Shown in pieces: positions 17,560-25,473 of a DNA stretch of 34,139 nt; the first letter of the stretch is position 1; each line of letters opens with the position of its first letter. The DNA is from Chitinophagaceae bacterium. Its GTDB lineage: Bacteria > Bacteroidota > Bacteroidia > Chitinophagales > Chitinophagaceae. The stretch lies in the NCBI GenBank assembly GCA_947447825.1, contig CANFLL010000045.1:1-34139 (forward strand). The letters are read 5' to 3'. A program made the position numbers and the translations under genes. The notes under the pieces are model-generated. The model saw only the letters and a program-made list of their open reading frames with translations. It was not told where the DNA came from and searched no databases.

Positions 17560-17767
17560 CCAACGTATAAAGTTTTCTTTCTAAAAGCCAGTTATCTATT
17601 TCCATTTTTTCAAAAAAAAGCTTCCTCCCTTTATTGGGCTTGTAAGATGGGATTAATCGTTTATGAACTAGCTGGTATAAATAGCCAACTTTATATCCGG
17701 AATAAAGTGATAATTCCTTGATAGTTAACACGGTTTGTTGAGCTTCCTCATTTTTACTTTTCTTCAT
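17540..17767 (-). CDS. Excisionase-like HTH protein
   Basis: A 75-aa protein with a MerR-like winged HTH of the excisionase/AlpA type: LTIKELSLYSGYKVGYLYQLVHKRLIPSYKPNKGRKLFFEKMEIDNWL. The second helix, wing (GRKLFF) and C-terminal W-L motif are all in place. Proteins like this direct excision or activate island genes. It overlaps the start of the primase-like gene by 10-20 bases, so the two are translationally coupled. It lies between the integrase and the replication protein, the usual place for an island's excision/regulation gene. Confidence 0.8.
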   Translation of the reverse strand: MKKSKNEEAQQTVLTIKELSLYSGYKVGYLYQLVHKRLIPSYKPNKGRKLFFEKMEIDNWLLERKLYTLDEINGN

Positions 17768-17853
17768 TTTATTTATATTTCTTCTATTAACTAGGATGGG
17801 AATTTTTGTTGCTCATTTTTTGGTGTTTTTTTAGTTAATATTTTGTGAATAAA

Positions 17854-17880
17854 AAAACCAGCCATTTAATGACTGGTTTT
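17854..17880. terminator. Terminator after the integrase gene
   Basis: AACCAG(T/C)CATT-type hairpin: AACCAGCCATT (17856-17866) pairs with AATGACTGGTT (17868-17878) apart from one G-T-type position. A-rich and T-rich flanks on either side allow it to work in either direction. It separates the integrase from the excisionase-like gene. Confidence 0.7.
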
Positions 17881-17905
17881 CAATGGTTTACAAGCATATG
17901 CAATC

Positions 17906-18949
17906 TTACATAACTGGAAGTTTATTAATTGCATTTTTTGTCATTTCTTCAACTTTATGGATATACCTTTTTGTATGTGCTGGACTTGAATGTCCCATAC
18001 AGTGCATGACTTCAAGTATATCAGCTTTATAAACAACTAAATTGGTCGCTAGTGAATGTCGCCCACAATGCCATGTTATTTTTTTATTTATTCCAGATTT
18101 ATAAACCCAATTTTTAAGCACCTTATTACAGCCATTTAGGGTAGTTGGTAATTTAAACACTAAATCAAGCTCATTGCCCCTATTACCCAATAAACTAAAG
18201 GCATTAATGTGAATAGAATTAGAAATGCTTTTTTTTGTTTTGGATTGAACCAATGAAAATGTATCGTTTTGTATATTTTTCCATTTTAGACGTGAAACGT
18301 CACAGTATCTTAAACCTGTGTAACAACAAAATAAAAAAGCACGTTTGACATCCTCGTTACTACAATCGCTTTGAAATAATATTTTTATCTCTTCCATTGT
18401 AAGCGTTTCTTTGTCAATACCCTCCATTTTTTTTATCTTGATATCAGATATTGGGTTAACTTGAAAGAGTCCTTCTTTGGTTGCTTGCTTAATGACCCTT
18501 CCCAACAGTTTAAAATAGTTGTGTGGTGTTTCACCTGTTAAATTGCTTTCTAAATGCTTCTTGAACCTCAAAAGGAGGTCTTCATTTATTGCTGTAATTG
18601 GCAAATCAGGTTTTTTTATAAAATTAAGAAGCTGATTTAGTACCGCATTGGCTCTTCTTTCCTTAGTAGGGTTTTTAATAAAATGTTGGTTATAAAATTT
18701 AATAAAGTCTATCTTATTACGATTAACTGGTAATGTGCTAATGCCATTTAGCAATTGACGTTGCTTTTCACATCTTAGTATTTCAAAGCGAATTAAATTT
18801 TCTTTATTTAATTGTTTTGTTTTGTCATCTTTTTCTGGGTACAAATGTAAACCAGTGGATTCTTGAATCCTTTTGGTTCCAGTATTATAATCTAAATACA
18901 GGGCAATACTTCCTTTTTGAGGACGATTTCTTCTTTTTACATTAATCAT
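17906..18949 (-). CDS. Tyrosine-type site-specific integrase
   Basis: A 347-aa integrase of the phage-integrase/Bacteroidota conjugative-element type. The N-terminal arm-binding part begins MINVKRRNRPQKGSIALYLD and is followed by the SAM-like core-binding domain (about 80-165). The catalytic domain carries R214 (YTGLRYCDVSRLKW), a lysine in QSKTKK, H294 and R297 (WHCGRHSLA), H320 (MGHSS) and nucleophile Y329 (TKRYIH), so it looks intact. The start at 18949 is preferred over 19012, which adds a hydrophobic lead unlike this family. The gene is 219 bp from attR and reads away from it. It should recombine the tRNA-Leu 3' end. Confidence 0.93.
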   Translation of the reverse strand: MINVKRRNRPQKGSIALYLDYNTGTKRIQESTGLHLYPEKDDKTKQLNKENLIRFEILRCEKQRQLLNGISTLPVNRNKIDFIKFYNQHFIKNPTKERRANAVLNQLLNFIKKPDLPITAINEDLLLRFKKHLESNLTGETPHNYFKLLGRVIKQATKEGLFQVNPISDIKIKKMEGIDKETLTMEEIKILFQSDCSNEDVKRAFLFCCYTGLRYCDVSRLKWKNIQNDTFSLVQSKTKKSISNSIHINAFSLLGNRGNELDLVFKLPTTLNGCNKVLKNWVYKSGINKKITWHCGRHSLATNLVVYKADILEVMHCMGHSSPAHTKRYIHKVEEMTKNAINKLPVM

Positions 18950-19167
18950 AATTTTTTTATTTTCATTGATAAATTCCCTGTTAATAACGAGGATGAGAAA
19001 AAAAAACATCAAAAAAATTAATAAAAAACAAAAGAATTACCGTACCCGAAAATGTACCCATTTTTATATAAACTACTATAAAATAAAGTAAAGAAGAATA
19101 AAACGGAGTTCAATCTAAACAAAGTGTTAAAGAGTTTTTATACTAGGGTTTTGTTCCTTAATTTGTG
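18950..19167. promoter_or_regulatory. Integrase upstream region with a possible arm-type site
   Basis: The spacer between the integrase and attR contains GAAAATGTACCCA at 19048-19060. CAAAATGTACCCA occurs in the same orientation about 60 bases inside attL (6271-6283), and a GTACCC half-copy lies at 19042-19047. Repeats near both ends are candidates for integrase arm sites. No gene is present. Confidence 0.4.
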
Positions 19168-19186
19168 CCTGTTCTGGGCACATAAC
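19168..19186 (+). other. attR (19-bp core)
   Basis: Exact copy of CCTGTTCTGGGCACATAAC found in the tRNA-Leu 3' end. It marks the right border of the island, and sequence beyond it is the original chromosomal flank of the tRNA. Confidence 0.9.
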
Positions 19187-19209
19187 CCGCTTTAAAAGCG
19201 GGTTTTTTT
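19184..19209 (+). terminator. Original tRNA-Leu terminator, displaced by the island
   Basis: AACCCGC (19184-19190) and GCGGGTT (19198-19204), with extra TTT/AAA pairing inside, are followed by TTTTTTT (19203-19209). It overlaps the last bases of attR, as expected if it stood directly after tRNA-Leu before integration. The stretch 19210-19629 beyond it holds no recognised gene. Confidence 0.85.
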
Positions 19210-19629
19210 ATGCTCGTTATTTGTGTTTTTTGTCTCAATTAAAGTTGATTTTGTCAGACAAAAAAGGTGAATATTCCGACAAAAAAGATTCCATAACTCT
19301 ATCCATATTAAATAATAAAACTAAAAAAGCATCATTATTCATGTAGCCTTAAAAGTTGTCATGAATAAACTAAAAATCCATACTTTTCAGAGCTAGATTC
19401 AGGTACAGTTGCCCTACCAATGCGCTGATGAATTAAAAATTTTAAGCTAATTATTTCAGTAAGCAGTCTAATCTAAATCATACATAAATGCCACCCAAAA
19501 AGCACAACCTAAACTAACTATGTATGTTTTTGGCCTTGTATTATAGATAGATTGACGTTTTTTTTATTAGTAAACTCATAGAGCAAATGTTCGGTAAAAG
19601 TGTGTTATGAGACCATAGTAAAAAATGGG

Positions 19630-19661
19630 AACGCCCTTGAAATAAATATTTCAAGGGCGTT
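19630..19661. terminator. Terminator after mqnC
   Basis: AACGCCCTTGAAAT and ATTTCAAGGGCGTT form a 14-bp perfect stem with a four-base loop. It ends in TTTT on the plus strand and is followed by a T-rich tract on the minus strand (after CCCA), where it would end the mqnC transcript. Confidence 0.85.
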
Positions 19662-19714
19662 TTAATTAAAATTAGACTACAAATCGTTTATCATTAAACT
19701 TTAAACATTCGCAA

Positions 19715-20839
19715 CTAGTAGTCCACCACTTGTTCTTGAATGGTAGCTGGAATGTTTCGCCACTCGTACTGTTGCGTGCGGAGTTGCGGTTCGAAGCCTG
19801 CTTCGCTGATGGCATCCTGAATAGTTTTGTAGGTAAACCTATGCGGCGCACCTGCTGCACTTACCACATTTTCTTCGAGCATGATGCTGCCAAAATCATT
19901 TGCTCCTGCATGTAATGACATCTGTGCCGTTTGCTTGCCCACTGTTAACCAACTGGCCTGAATGTTTTTTACGTTTGGTAACATGATGCGGCTGATTGCA
20001 ATCATGCGGATATATTCGTCGGGGGTAGTCAGGTTTTGAACGCCTCTTATTTTAGTAAGCAAGGTATCCACATCTTGGAATGTCCAAGGGATGAAAGCTA
20101 AGAATCCTTTTGCATCAGCAGGTTTCTTGGCTTGTATTTCTCTGATTTTTACTAAATGAATGAAGCGTTCTTCCAATGTTTCTACATGCCCAAACATCAT
20201 GGTGGCACTGGTAGTAATGTTTAGTTTATGTGCTTGGTGCATGATTTCTAACCATTCTTCAGCACCACATTTACCCTTGCTAATTAATCTACGTACCCTA
20301 TCAATTAATATTTCTGCTCCTGCACCTGGCAACGAATCCATACCAGCATCCTTCAAAGCCTTTAGTACTTCGGCGTGTGTACTTTTTTCTAGCTTGGTAA
20401 TATGTGCTATTTCTGGCGGTCCGAGTGTGTGTAGTTTGATGCTTGGAAACTCTTGTTTGATGGCCTTAAAAGTATCTACATAATATTTTAAACCTAACTC
20501 AGGATGATGTCCGCCTTGCAATAACAATTGGTCGCCACCCCAACTGATGGTTTCAGAAATCTTTTTACGGTAGGTATCCATGTCGGTTACATAAGCTTCC
20601 GCATGACCGGGAATACGGTAAAAGTTGCAAAACTTACAGTTTGCAATACATACATTGGTGGTATTTACGTTTCTATCTATCTGCCAAGTGACTTTTCCGT
20701 GGGGTACTTGAATTTTTCTGAGTTCATCTGCCACGAACATCAAATCGGTAAGCGGTGCTTGTTCGAACAAAAACATTCCTTCTTCTACACTCAAAAATTC
20801 AAAAGCCAGTGCCTTCTTGTATAAATCTGCTAACTGCAT
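19715..20839 (-). CDS. mqnC: Cyclic dehypoxanthinyl futalosine synthase MqnC
   Basis: A 374-aa radical SAM enzyme of the futalosine route to menaquinone. It cyclises dehypoxanthine futalosine. The cluster motif is CIANCKFC (C64, C68, C71). Family-typical blocks follow: LLLQGGHHPELGLKYYVDTF, LHTLGPPEIAH, DSLPGAGAEILIDRVR, TTSATMMFGHVETLEERF and GFLAFIPWTFQ. These separate it from MqnE, whose corresponding blocks differ. The start is the ATG at 20839; a TTG at 20866 lies inside the probable -7 box and is rejected. It is a single gene with its own promoter and terminator. It implies menaquinone made through futalosine rather than through MenF/D/H. Confidence 0.92.
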   Translation of the reverse strand: MQLADLYKKALAFEFLSVEEGMFLFEQAPLTDLMFVADELRKIQVPHGKVTWQIDRNVNTTNVCIANCKFCNFYRIPGHAEAYVTDMDTYRKKISETISWGGDQLLLQGGHHPELGLKYYVDTFKAIKQEFPSIKLHTLGPPEIAHITKLEKSTHAEVLKALKDAGMDSLPGAGAEILIDRVRRLISKGKCGAEEWLEIMHQAHKLNITTSATMMFGHVETLEERFIHLVKIREIQAKKPADAKGFLAFIPWTFQDVDTLLTKIRGVQNLTTPDEYIRMIAISRIMLPNVKNIQASWLTVGKQTAQMSLHAGANDFGSIMLEENVVSAAGAPHRFTYKTIQDAISEAGFEPQLRTQQYEWRNIPATIQEQVVDY

Positions 20840-20863
20840 GGTATAATTTGTTTTGAAAGGGAA

Positions 20864-20871
20864 CAAAGGTA
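20864..20871 (-). promoter_or_regulatory. -7 box of mqnC
   Basis: On the minus strand this reads TACCTTTG, a full match to TAnnTTTG, about 25 bases upstream of the chosen ATG. A TTTT at about the right distance could be a weak -33 element. Confidence 0.55.
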
Positions 20872-20910
20872 GGGGTGTAAAGTTGAGTAAAAGAAGCGGT
20901 TTGAAAGATT

Positions 20911-20950
20911 AACCACAAAGAAAACGAGGAAAAACACAAGGGACACAAGG
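20911..20950. repeat. ACACAAGG-type dispersed repeat fragment
   Basis: The 228-base spacer after mqnC contains AACCACAAAGAAAACGAGG and AAACACAAGGGACACAAGG. Similar purine-rich ACACAAAG strings lie near 5051 and 32045. Probably a decayed dispersed element; low specificity. Confidence 0.35.
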
Positions 20951-21067
20951 ATTTATCGTCAATATTATAAAGGTTATAGCCCAAGTACTTGTGTATATCG
21001 TAATATTTGAAAAAAACTTCTTCTACCCTTTTTACTCTAACTTAGGAGTAAAATAAACTTATTTTTC

Positions 21068-22270
21068 TTATTGATCCAATTCTTTAAACTCATTTTCAAT
21101 ATCTTCTATTTGTGGAAGCAACGACTTTAATTCTTCGGGTATTGCTTTACTTATCTGATAATCTGATATGCCAATAGCATTATTGTAACCCTTTAAGGCA
21201 TACTCGGCAATTACTTCGTTTTTTCCCTTACAGAGCAATAATCCAATTGTATCATTATCTTCTGTGGCTTTCAATTTATCGTTTACTAAGTTTACATAGA
21301 AGTTTAGTTGGCTTGCATCACCTGGTTCGAAGGGACGAGCTTTTAATTCTACTACCACATAACAATGCAGCCTTGTATGGTAAAACAACAAATCTGCATA
21401 AAAATCATCACCACCAATTTCAAAATGAACCTGTCTGCCAACAAAAGCAAACCCTTGTCCTAGTTCAAGTAAAAACTTGGTGATATGGCTAGCTAACTGT
21501 TCTTCTATATTGCGCTCATCTGCTTTTTCTTTCGCTTGAACAAAGTTGAAGATGTATGGATCTTTCAATAAATAATTAGCAAAATCTGATTGTGATGGAG
21601 GAAGTGTACGGTTAAAATTTGAAATCTTTTTAGCACTTACCTGCCTTTCAAATAGTCCGCTTTCAATTTGCATGGCTAGTACATTCCGACTATTGCCATG
21701 CTCTAAACTATTCAACATATACCAGAACCTTTTTCCAAGATGTGGCTCCTTATCCATCAAAATTATATGATGACTCCAAGTTAAACGGGCAACTATTGAA
21801 CCTAAGAAAAGTTGTTCATCTTTTTGTGGAGCAACAGTATCTGTTTGATTTTGTAATTGTGCAACAGGTTGTTGCACAATTACAAAATTGTCAGAATGCG
21901 TATGAAGTAAGCTTGTAAATATTTGTTGTAAAATGGAGTCATTGCTAGCAATCTGACTTTCAATAGAAATAAAATTCTCGATAATGGTCAAAGGATAATC
22001 AGTAGAAAACTTTCTCATGTATTTTAGGTTTCTAGTAGAAAACCCTTTTAGATTGGGTAATTCTTTCTTGATATCTGCTGCCAATAAATCAATTATTTTG
22101 CTTCCCCATCCATTTGCTTGTTGATTTGCGAGTATTTAATTACCCAATTGCCAATACAATAATAGCATCTGACTATTCGCAGCCATTACGGTCTTAATCT
22201 GTGCATGCTGTATTTTAAATTTAACCTCTTGCAACAGCTCTTTATATTCATTAAACTTGATGCGTATCAT
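21068..22270 (-). pseudogene. DUF1016/YhcG-type PD-(D/E)XK nuclease, interrupted by an in-frame stop
   Basis: Reading from the ATG at 22270 gives the normal DUF1016 N-terminus (MIRIKFNEYKELLQEV ... LLLYWQLGN). A TAA follows at codon 45 (22136-22138), then the same frame resumes with ILANQQANGWGSKIIDLLAADIKKELPNLKGFSTRNLKYMRKF. The rest is intact: WSHHIILMDK, a DPYIFNFV block, FAFVGRQVHFEIGGDDFYADLLFYH and YVVVELKARPFEPGDASQLNFYV, which carry the nuclease core D...ELK. A TTG at 22084 could restart translation, giving 338 aa without the first helices. The family is linked to nucleic-acid processing and defence. It is likely inactive or only partly active; a sequencing error is possible. Confidence 0.85.
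21849..21887. repeat. 17-bp perfect palindrome inside the DUF1016 gene
   Basis: TTTTGTAATTGTGCAAC (21849-21865), loop AGGTT, then GTTGCACAATTACAAAA. It encodes VIVQQPVAQLQNQ, a low-complexity linker between the two DUF1016 domains, so a palindromic element may have inserted in frame. Confidence 0.85.
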
Positions 22271-22300
22271 TCAGTAAAAGATTAAAATATTAAAACAACA

Positions 22301-24148
22301 CTACATATCAATTTCTAGCTTCAAATTATCTCTAAGCACTCTTAGCAATGGGTATTGCTCGGCAATACGCTCAAAACGTTGCTTACTATTTAGTTGTTTT
22401 ACGGTTGGGATGGTTTCTCTTTCTGTTTCGTTGATGAAGAAATTGAAGGTAAGAAGCCTATTGTGATAGTGTCTTTGGAGGTATTCTAGTACAATAGATT
22501 TTTCTTGTTCAATGAACTTCTGTTGTAGAGTACTATCTACTTTAACCAAGAAAATAGAGTCATCCACAATCTCTAAAGTGGCAGTAGAGAAAGCATTGGC
22601 CTGCGATATTTTATTCTCCTCTTTTATTTTACTGGCAAAGTGATCCCAATGCGGTTGCAATGTTTCTAAAGTAATAGGAATAGGGTCTTTTACTTCCTGC
22701 ACAGTATATCTATCACCATATTTACTACGCAAAGCATCGAGGATGCTTGCACCCTTGGGCAACGGCGTTTGAGTAGTAGCAGTAGTGGTTTGCGGTGCTT
22801 GATTGCTCATGTTTACCACTGGTGCCATACTTGGAGAAGTGGCTTGTGGGATAACAGGCTTCATGGCAGGTGGAGTCTGAGAGGCAGTAGGTGTTTGCCT
22901 TTTTTCTTCTACCAATAGCTTTCCACCAGAAGTAGGTACACTTGGAGGTGCAGTAATAATCTGGATAGAAGGAATGGGCTTGTAATTGATAGCTATGGGA
23001 CCATCAACTCGTTTTTTTTTTACAATATTGCCATCTTGCAATGACAGTTCTATTGCCTGCTGCAAGAAGTTTAGCTTAATGATGGTCAACTCCACATGAA
23101 GGCGTTTATTGCGTGCCATCTTGAAGTTTATCTCTGCTTCGTTCAGTATGTTTAAGGCACTTACCAAATAACCTGCACCCACACTTGCGGCAACAGATTT
23201 ATATTTTTCGTCCATCCCTTCCACCACATCTAGTAGCGAAATGGCACGGGCATCCTTACAAACCAAGATGTTTCTAATAAACTCAGCAAAACCATTCAGC
23301 ACCATATCGCCTTCAAAGCCCTTGCGGTTTATCTCATCATACAATAATATTGCACCCGCCATATCCTGCGCAAGCAAGGCTTCTAGTAATTTAAAATAAT
23401 AATCGTGATCGAGGATATTGAGGTGTTCCAATGTATTTTGGTAAGTAACCTGTCCACCCGTAAAGCTAACAATCTTATCCAAAATACTCAATGAGTCGCG
23501 CATACAGCCTTCGCTCTTTTGCGCAATTACTTGTAGAGCGGCTTTCTCGGCCTTGATTTGTTCCTTATCAATAATTTCTTGAAGATGTTCTACTGTATCA
23601 TTGGTGGTAATTCTTTTAAAATCGAATATCTGACAACGGCTCAGTATGGTAGGCAATATCTTATGCTTCTCGGTAGTAGCCAATATAAAGATGGCATGAG
23701 CAGGAGGCTCTTCCAACGTTTTCAGGAACGCATTGAAGGCACTAGCACTCAGCATGTGTACCTCATCCACAATGTATACCTTGTATTTTCCGGCCTGTGG
23801 TGCAAAGCGTACCTGATCTACCAAGCTACGAATATCATCTACCGAGTTGTTACTGGCAGCATCTAATTCATGAATGTTCATACTAGCACCGGCATCGAAC
23901 GAAACGCAACTATGGCATTTGTTGCATGCTTCTCCTTCGGGTGTTTTGTCTAGACAATTAATTGTTTTTGCCAATATACGGGCGCAAGTGGTTTTGCCCA
24001 CACCACGTGGACCACAAAACAAAAAAGCATGCGCTAACTGGTTGTTTTTGATGGCGTTTTTAAGTGTGGTAGTAATGTGACTTTGTCCCACAACAGTATT
24101 AAAATTCTGGGGACGGTACTTGCGGGCAGAAACAATAAATTTTTCCAT
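22301..24148 (-). CDS. dnaX: DNA polymerase III subunit gamma/tau
   Basis: A 615-aa clamp-loader ATPase. Domains I-III span about 1-370: YRPQNFNTVVGQ, Walker A GPRGVGKTT (46-54), zinc cysteines C65, C75, C78 and C81, Walker B VDEVHM (D128, E129) and SRC motif ILSRCQIFDF. A proline- and glutamine-rich linker (about 395-475) leads to the tau-specific C-terminus (SILDALRSKYGDRYTVQEV onwards). The ATG at 24148 is chosen over 24157 because MEKFIVSARKYRP is the usual start. An A10 run at codons 376-379 sits exactly at the end of domain III, where slippage would make a gamma-like short form (see the separate entry). It is a single gene with no recR or ybaB adjacent. Confidence 0.95.
   Translation of the reverse strand: MEKFIVSARKYRPQNFNTVVGQSHITTTLKNAIKNNQLAHAFLFCGPRGVGKTTCARILAKTINCLDKTPEGEACNKCHSCVSFDAGASMNIHELDAASNNSVDDIRSLVDQVRFAPQAGKYKVYIVDEVHMLSASAFNAFLKTLEEPPAHAIFILATTEKHKILPTILSRCQIFDFKRITTNDTVEHLQEIIDKEQIKAEKAALQVIAQKSEGCMRDSLSILDKIVSFTGGQVTYQNTLEHLNILDHDYYFKLLEALLAQDMAGAILLYDEINRKGFEGDMVLNGFAEFIRNILVCKDARAISLLDVVEGMDEKYKSVAASVGAGYLVSALNILNEAEINFKMARNKRLHVELTIIKLNFLQQAIELSLQDGNIVKKKRVDGPIAINYKPIPSIQIITAPPSVPTSGGKLLVEEKRQTPTASQTPPAMKPVIPQATSPSMAPVVNMSNQAPQTTTATTQTPLPKGASILDALRSKYGDRYTVQEVKDPIPITLETLQPHWDHFASKIKEENKISQANAFSTATLEIVDDSIFLVKVDSTLQQKFIEQEKSIVLEYLQRHYHNRLLTFNFFINETERETIPTVKQLNSKQRFERIAEQYPLLRVLRDNLKLEIDM
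23004..23021 (-). promoter_or_regulatory. Candidate slippage site in dnaX (A10)
   Basis: On the coding strand GT-A10-CGAGTTGA encodes V-K-K-K-R-V. Gain of one base (or -1 ribosomal shift) gives K-K-K-T-S then TGA at 23006-23004. Loss of one base gives K-K-N-E-L-M-V-P then TAG. Either event ends the protein after domain III, like gamma in Thermus or Escherichia. Confidence 0.6.
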
Positions 24149-24348
24149 AACAGGCACGCAAGATAATAAATTTAGTTTTGAAATATAAGTGAAGAGTTAT
24201 GAGTTTAGTAAGAAACAGGTTTGGGAATGAAGGATACTTTGGGGCATAAGAACTAGACAGAAAGTTGATTATTTGGGTAGAATGCAGCAGGGAAAAGAAG
24301 CACACGTGTTCTTTCATTTAGTTTCTCAACTCATTTCATTATTCATAT

Positions 24349-25050
24349 CTAGCTCACCACAACTTTCAGTATCCAGCTTTGCGGGCCACGTTTTCCGGGG
24401 GTATTTTCGTAATAGCTGCGGTAGAAACAGGTTTTGCCCACATCGCCTTCCGTATGCGGAACTGCATATAGCTGATGCGTTACTTTCATGCCATTTGCAA
24501 ACGGAATATCTGCATCATTTAGGTTGGCTTCCCCTACAAAACTCTCCAGATAAATGTCGTGTCCTTTGGGCATATCGGTACTTTCTGGTCTTGTAGGGTC
24601 ATGAAAACGAAGTGTATGATTAAGGTGAGCATTCGTTTCCAAAGCCATTACAGGTGCATAATCCACCACTTTTATCTTGCTTCCCTTGCCGGTTGCCTGT
24701 CCTTTCAGGTTAAAAGTTGTTCTATCATCAGCCAAAAAAGCCGATGCCGGTATGTCGCCATAAATAACCCTGAACGCCGCTTCTATCAGCTTTCTGAGCC
24801 TACCTTTTTCCTGATTTACAAATTGGGTTTGTTTGGTAATATCCAAGTACAAAGTCCAGTTATCCTTCCATTTGTCCACCTCGTCAATTAATGCAATCAG
24901 ATCATCATCTGATACTTTTAGCCTTGTTTGAAATTGAATCAACCAAGCCAAACACTTGATGATGTAATCGTTGAATGCTTCTTCTGCTTGTGGAAAAATA
25001 TGCCTGTCTGCCATAGTATTTGTTTTATTAGTGAAATTATTTTTATTCAT
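24349..25050 (-). CDS. Hypothetical protein with fibronectin-like C-terminal signature
   Basis: A 233-aa protein from the ATG at 25050, or 221 aa from a second ATG at 25014 (MADRHIFPQAEEAFNDYI), which may be the true start because the first 12 residues are N/T/K-rich. The first half is helical (AFNDYIIKCLAWLIQF, LIDEVDKWKDNWTLYL). The second half looks beta-rich and ends TCFYRSYYENTPGKRGPQSWILKVVVS, a pattern of fibronectin-like domains in which an aromatic strand is followed by GxxGPxS. There is no signal peptide. I recognise the general type among Bacteroidota hypotheticals but no function. A 21-bp palindrome array lies 68-222 bp upstream of it. Confidence 0.65.
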   Translation of the reverse strand: MNKNNFTNKTNTMADRHIFPQAEEAFNDYIIKCLAWLIQFQTRLKVSDDDLIALIDEVDKWKDNWTLYLDITKQTQFVNQEKGRLRKLIEAAFRVIYGDIPASAFLADDRTTFNLKGQATGKGSKIKVVDYAPVMALETNAHLNHTLRFHDPTRPESTDMPKGHDIYLESFVGEANLNDADIPFANGMKVTHQLYAVPHTEGDVGKTCFYRSYYENTPGKRGPQSWILKVVVS

Positions 25051-25117
25051 TAATAAGGCTTAAAAGGAAGAAAACGCTTCTTGATTTTAGTAATATGATA
25101 TTTCGTTTTACATCCAT

Positions 25118-25272
25118 CACGTGTGAGGAACATTTGCTCACACGTGATAGAAAACATTCCACATGTGATGAAACTTCGCCCACATGTGCGAAAGAATATA
25201 TCACACGTGCGGAAACTTTGCTCACGTGTGAGGAATAATCGCTCACATGTGAGGAACTATTCCTCACATGTG
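25118..25272. repeat. Tandem array of 21-bp units with CACAYGTG cores (array 2)
   Basis: Eight palindromic cores (CACATGTG four times, CACACGTG twice, CACGTGTG twice) begin at 25118, 25139, 25160, 25181, 25202, 25223, 25244 and 25265, a strict 21-bp step. The 13-base spacers vary much more than the cores. The array is upstream of the leftward gene that starts at 25050. The unit differs from array 1 but has the same period and symmetry. Confidence 0.93.
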
Positions 25273-25473
25273 AGCGATTCAAAAAATTAATCCAAAAAGA
25301 TAAGAATTTGTTCTGAAAAGAAGATAAGAAATAACATTCGCTTATAACGCTACAACATAATATCAGTATGGGATATAAGGGTTTTGATGATAGATAAAAA
25401 GCAACCGTTGGCATATACATCCGTTAAAGGTAACTGTATAATGAAGGATGGGATGGATTTATTATTGAGAGAT

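Larger units (their letters stand above)
6193..19186. mobile_element. Integrated genomic island at tRNA-Leu
   Basis: A 19-bp identical direct repeat (6193-6211 and 19168-19186, 12,975 bp apart) copies the 3' end of tRNA-Leu plus seven bases beyond the discriminator base. The integrase gene sits next to the right repeat and reads away from it, and a strong terminator that fits the tRNA lies just past the right repeat. Contents are a methyltransferase/GHKL-kinase/receiver operon, an unknown protein, an XRE regulator, a secreted protein, a primase/helicase-like protein, an excisionase-like protein and an integrase. No relaxase, conjugation, capsid or terminase genes are seen, so it would need help to move. 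A phage-satellite-like or mobilisable element is the best reading. Confidence 0.9.

Noticed and set aside
19385-19430. Minus-strand segment resembling a tRNA D-arm (GCGCATTGGTAGGGC)
   Set aside because: No acceptor or T-arm and no five-base anticodon stem can be formed, so at most it is a remnant of a tRNA.
25043-25420. Leftward frame of 125 codons across array 2
   Set aside because: Its body is the translated 21-bp array (repeated H-V pairs). The ends have no protein character, and it overlaps the start of the better-supported gene at 25050.
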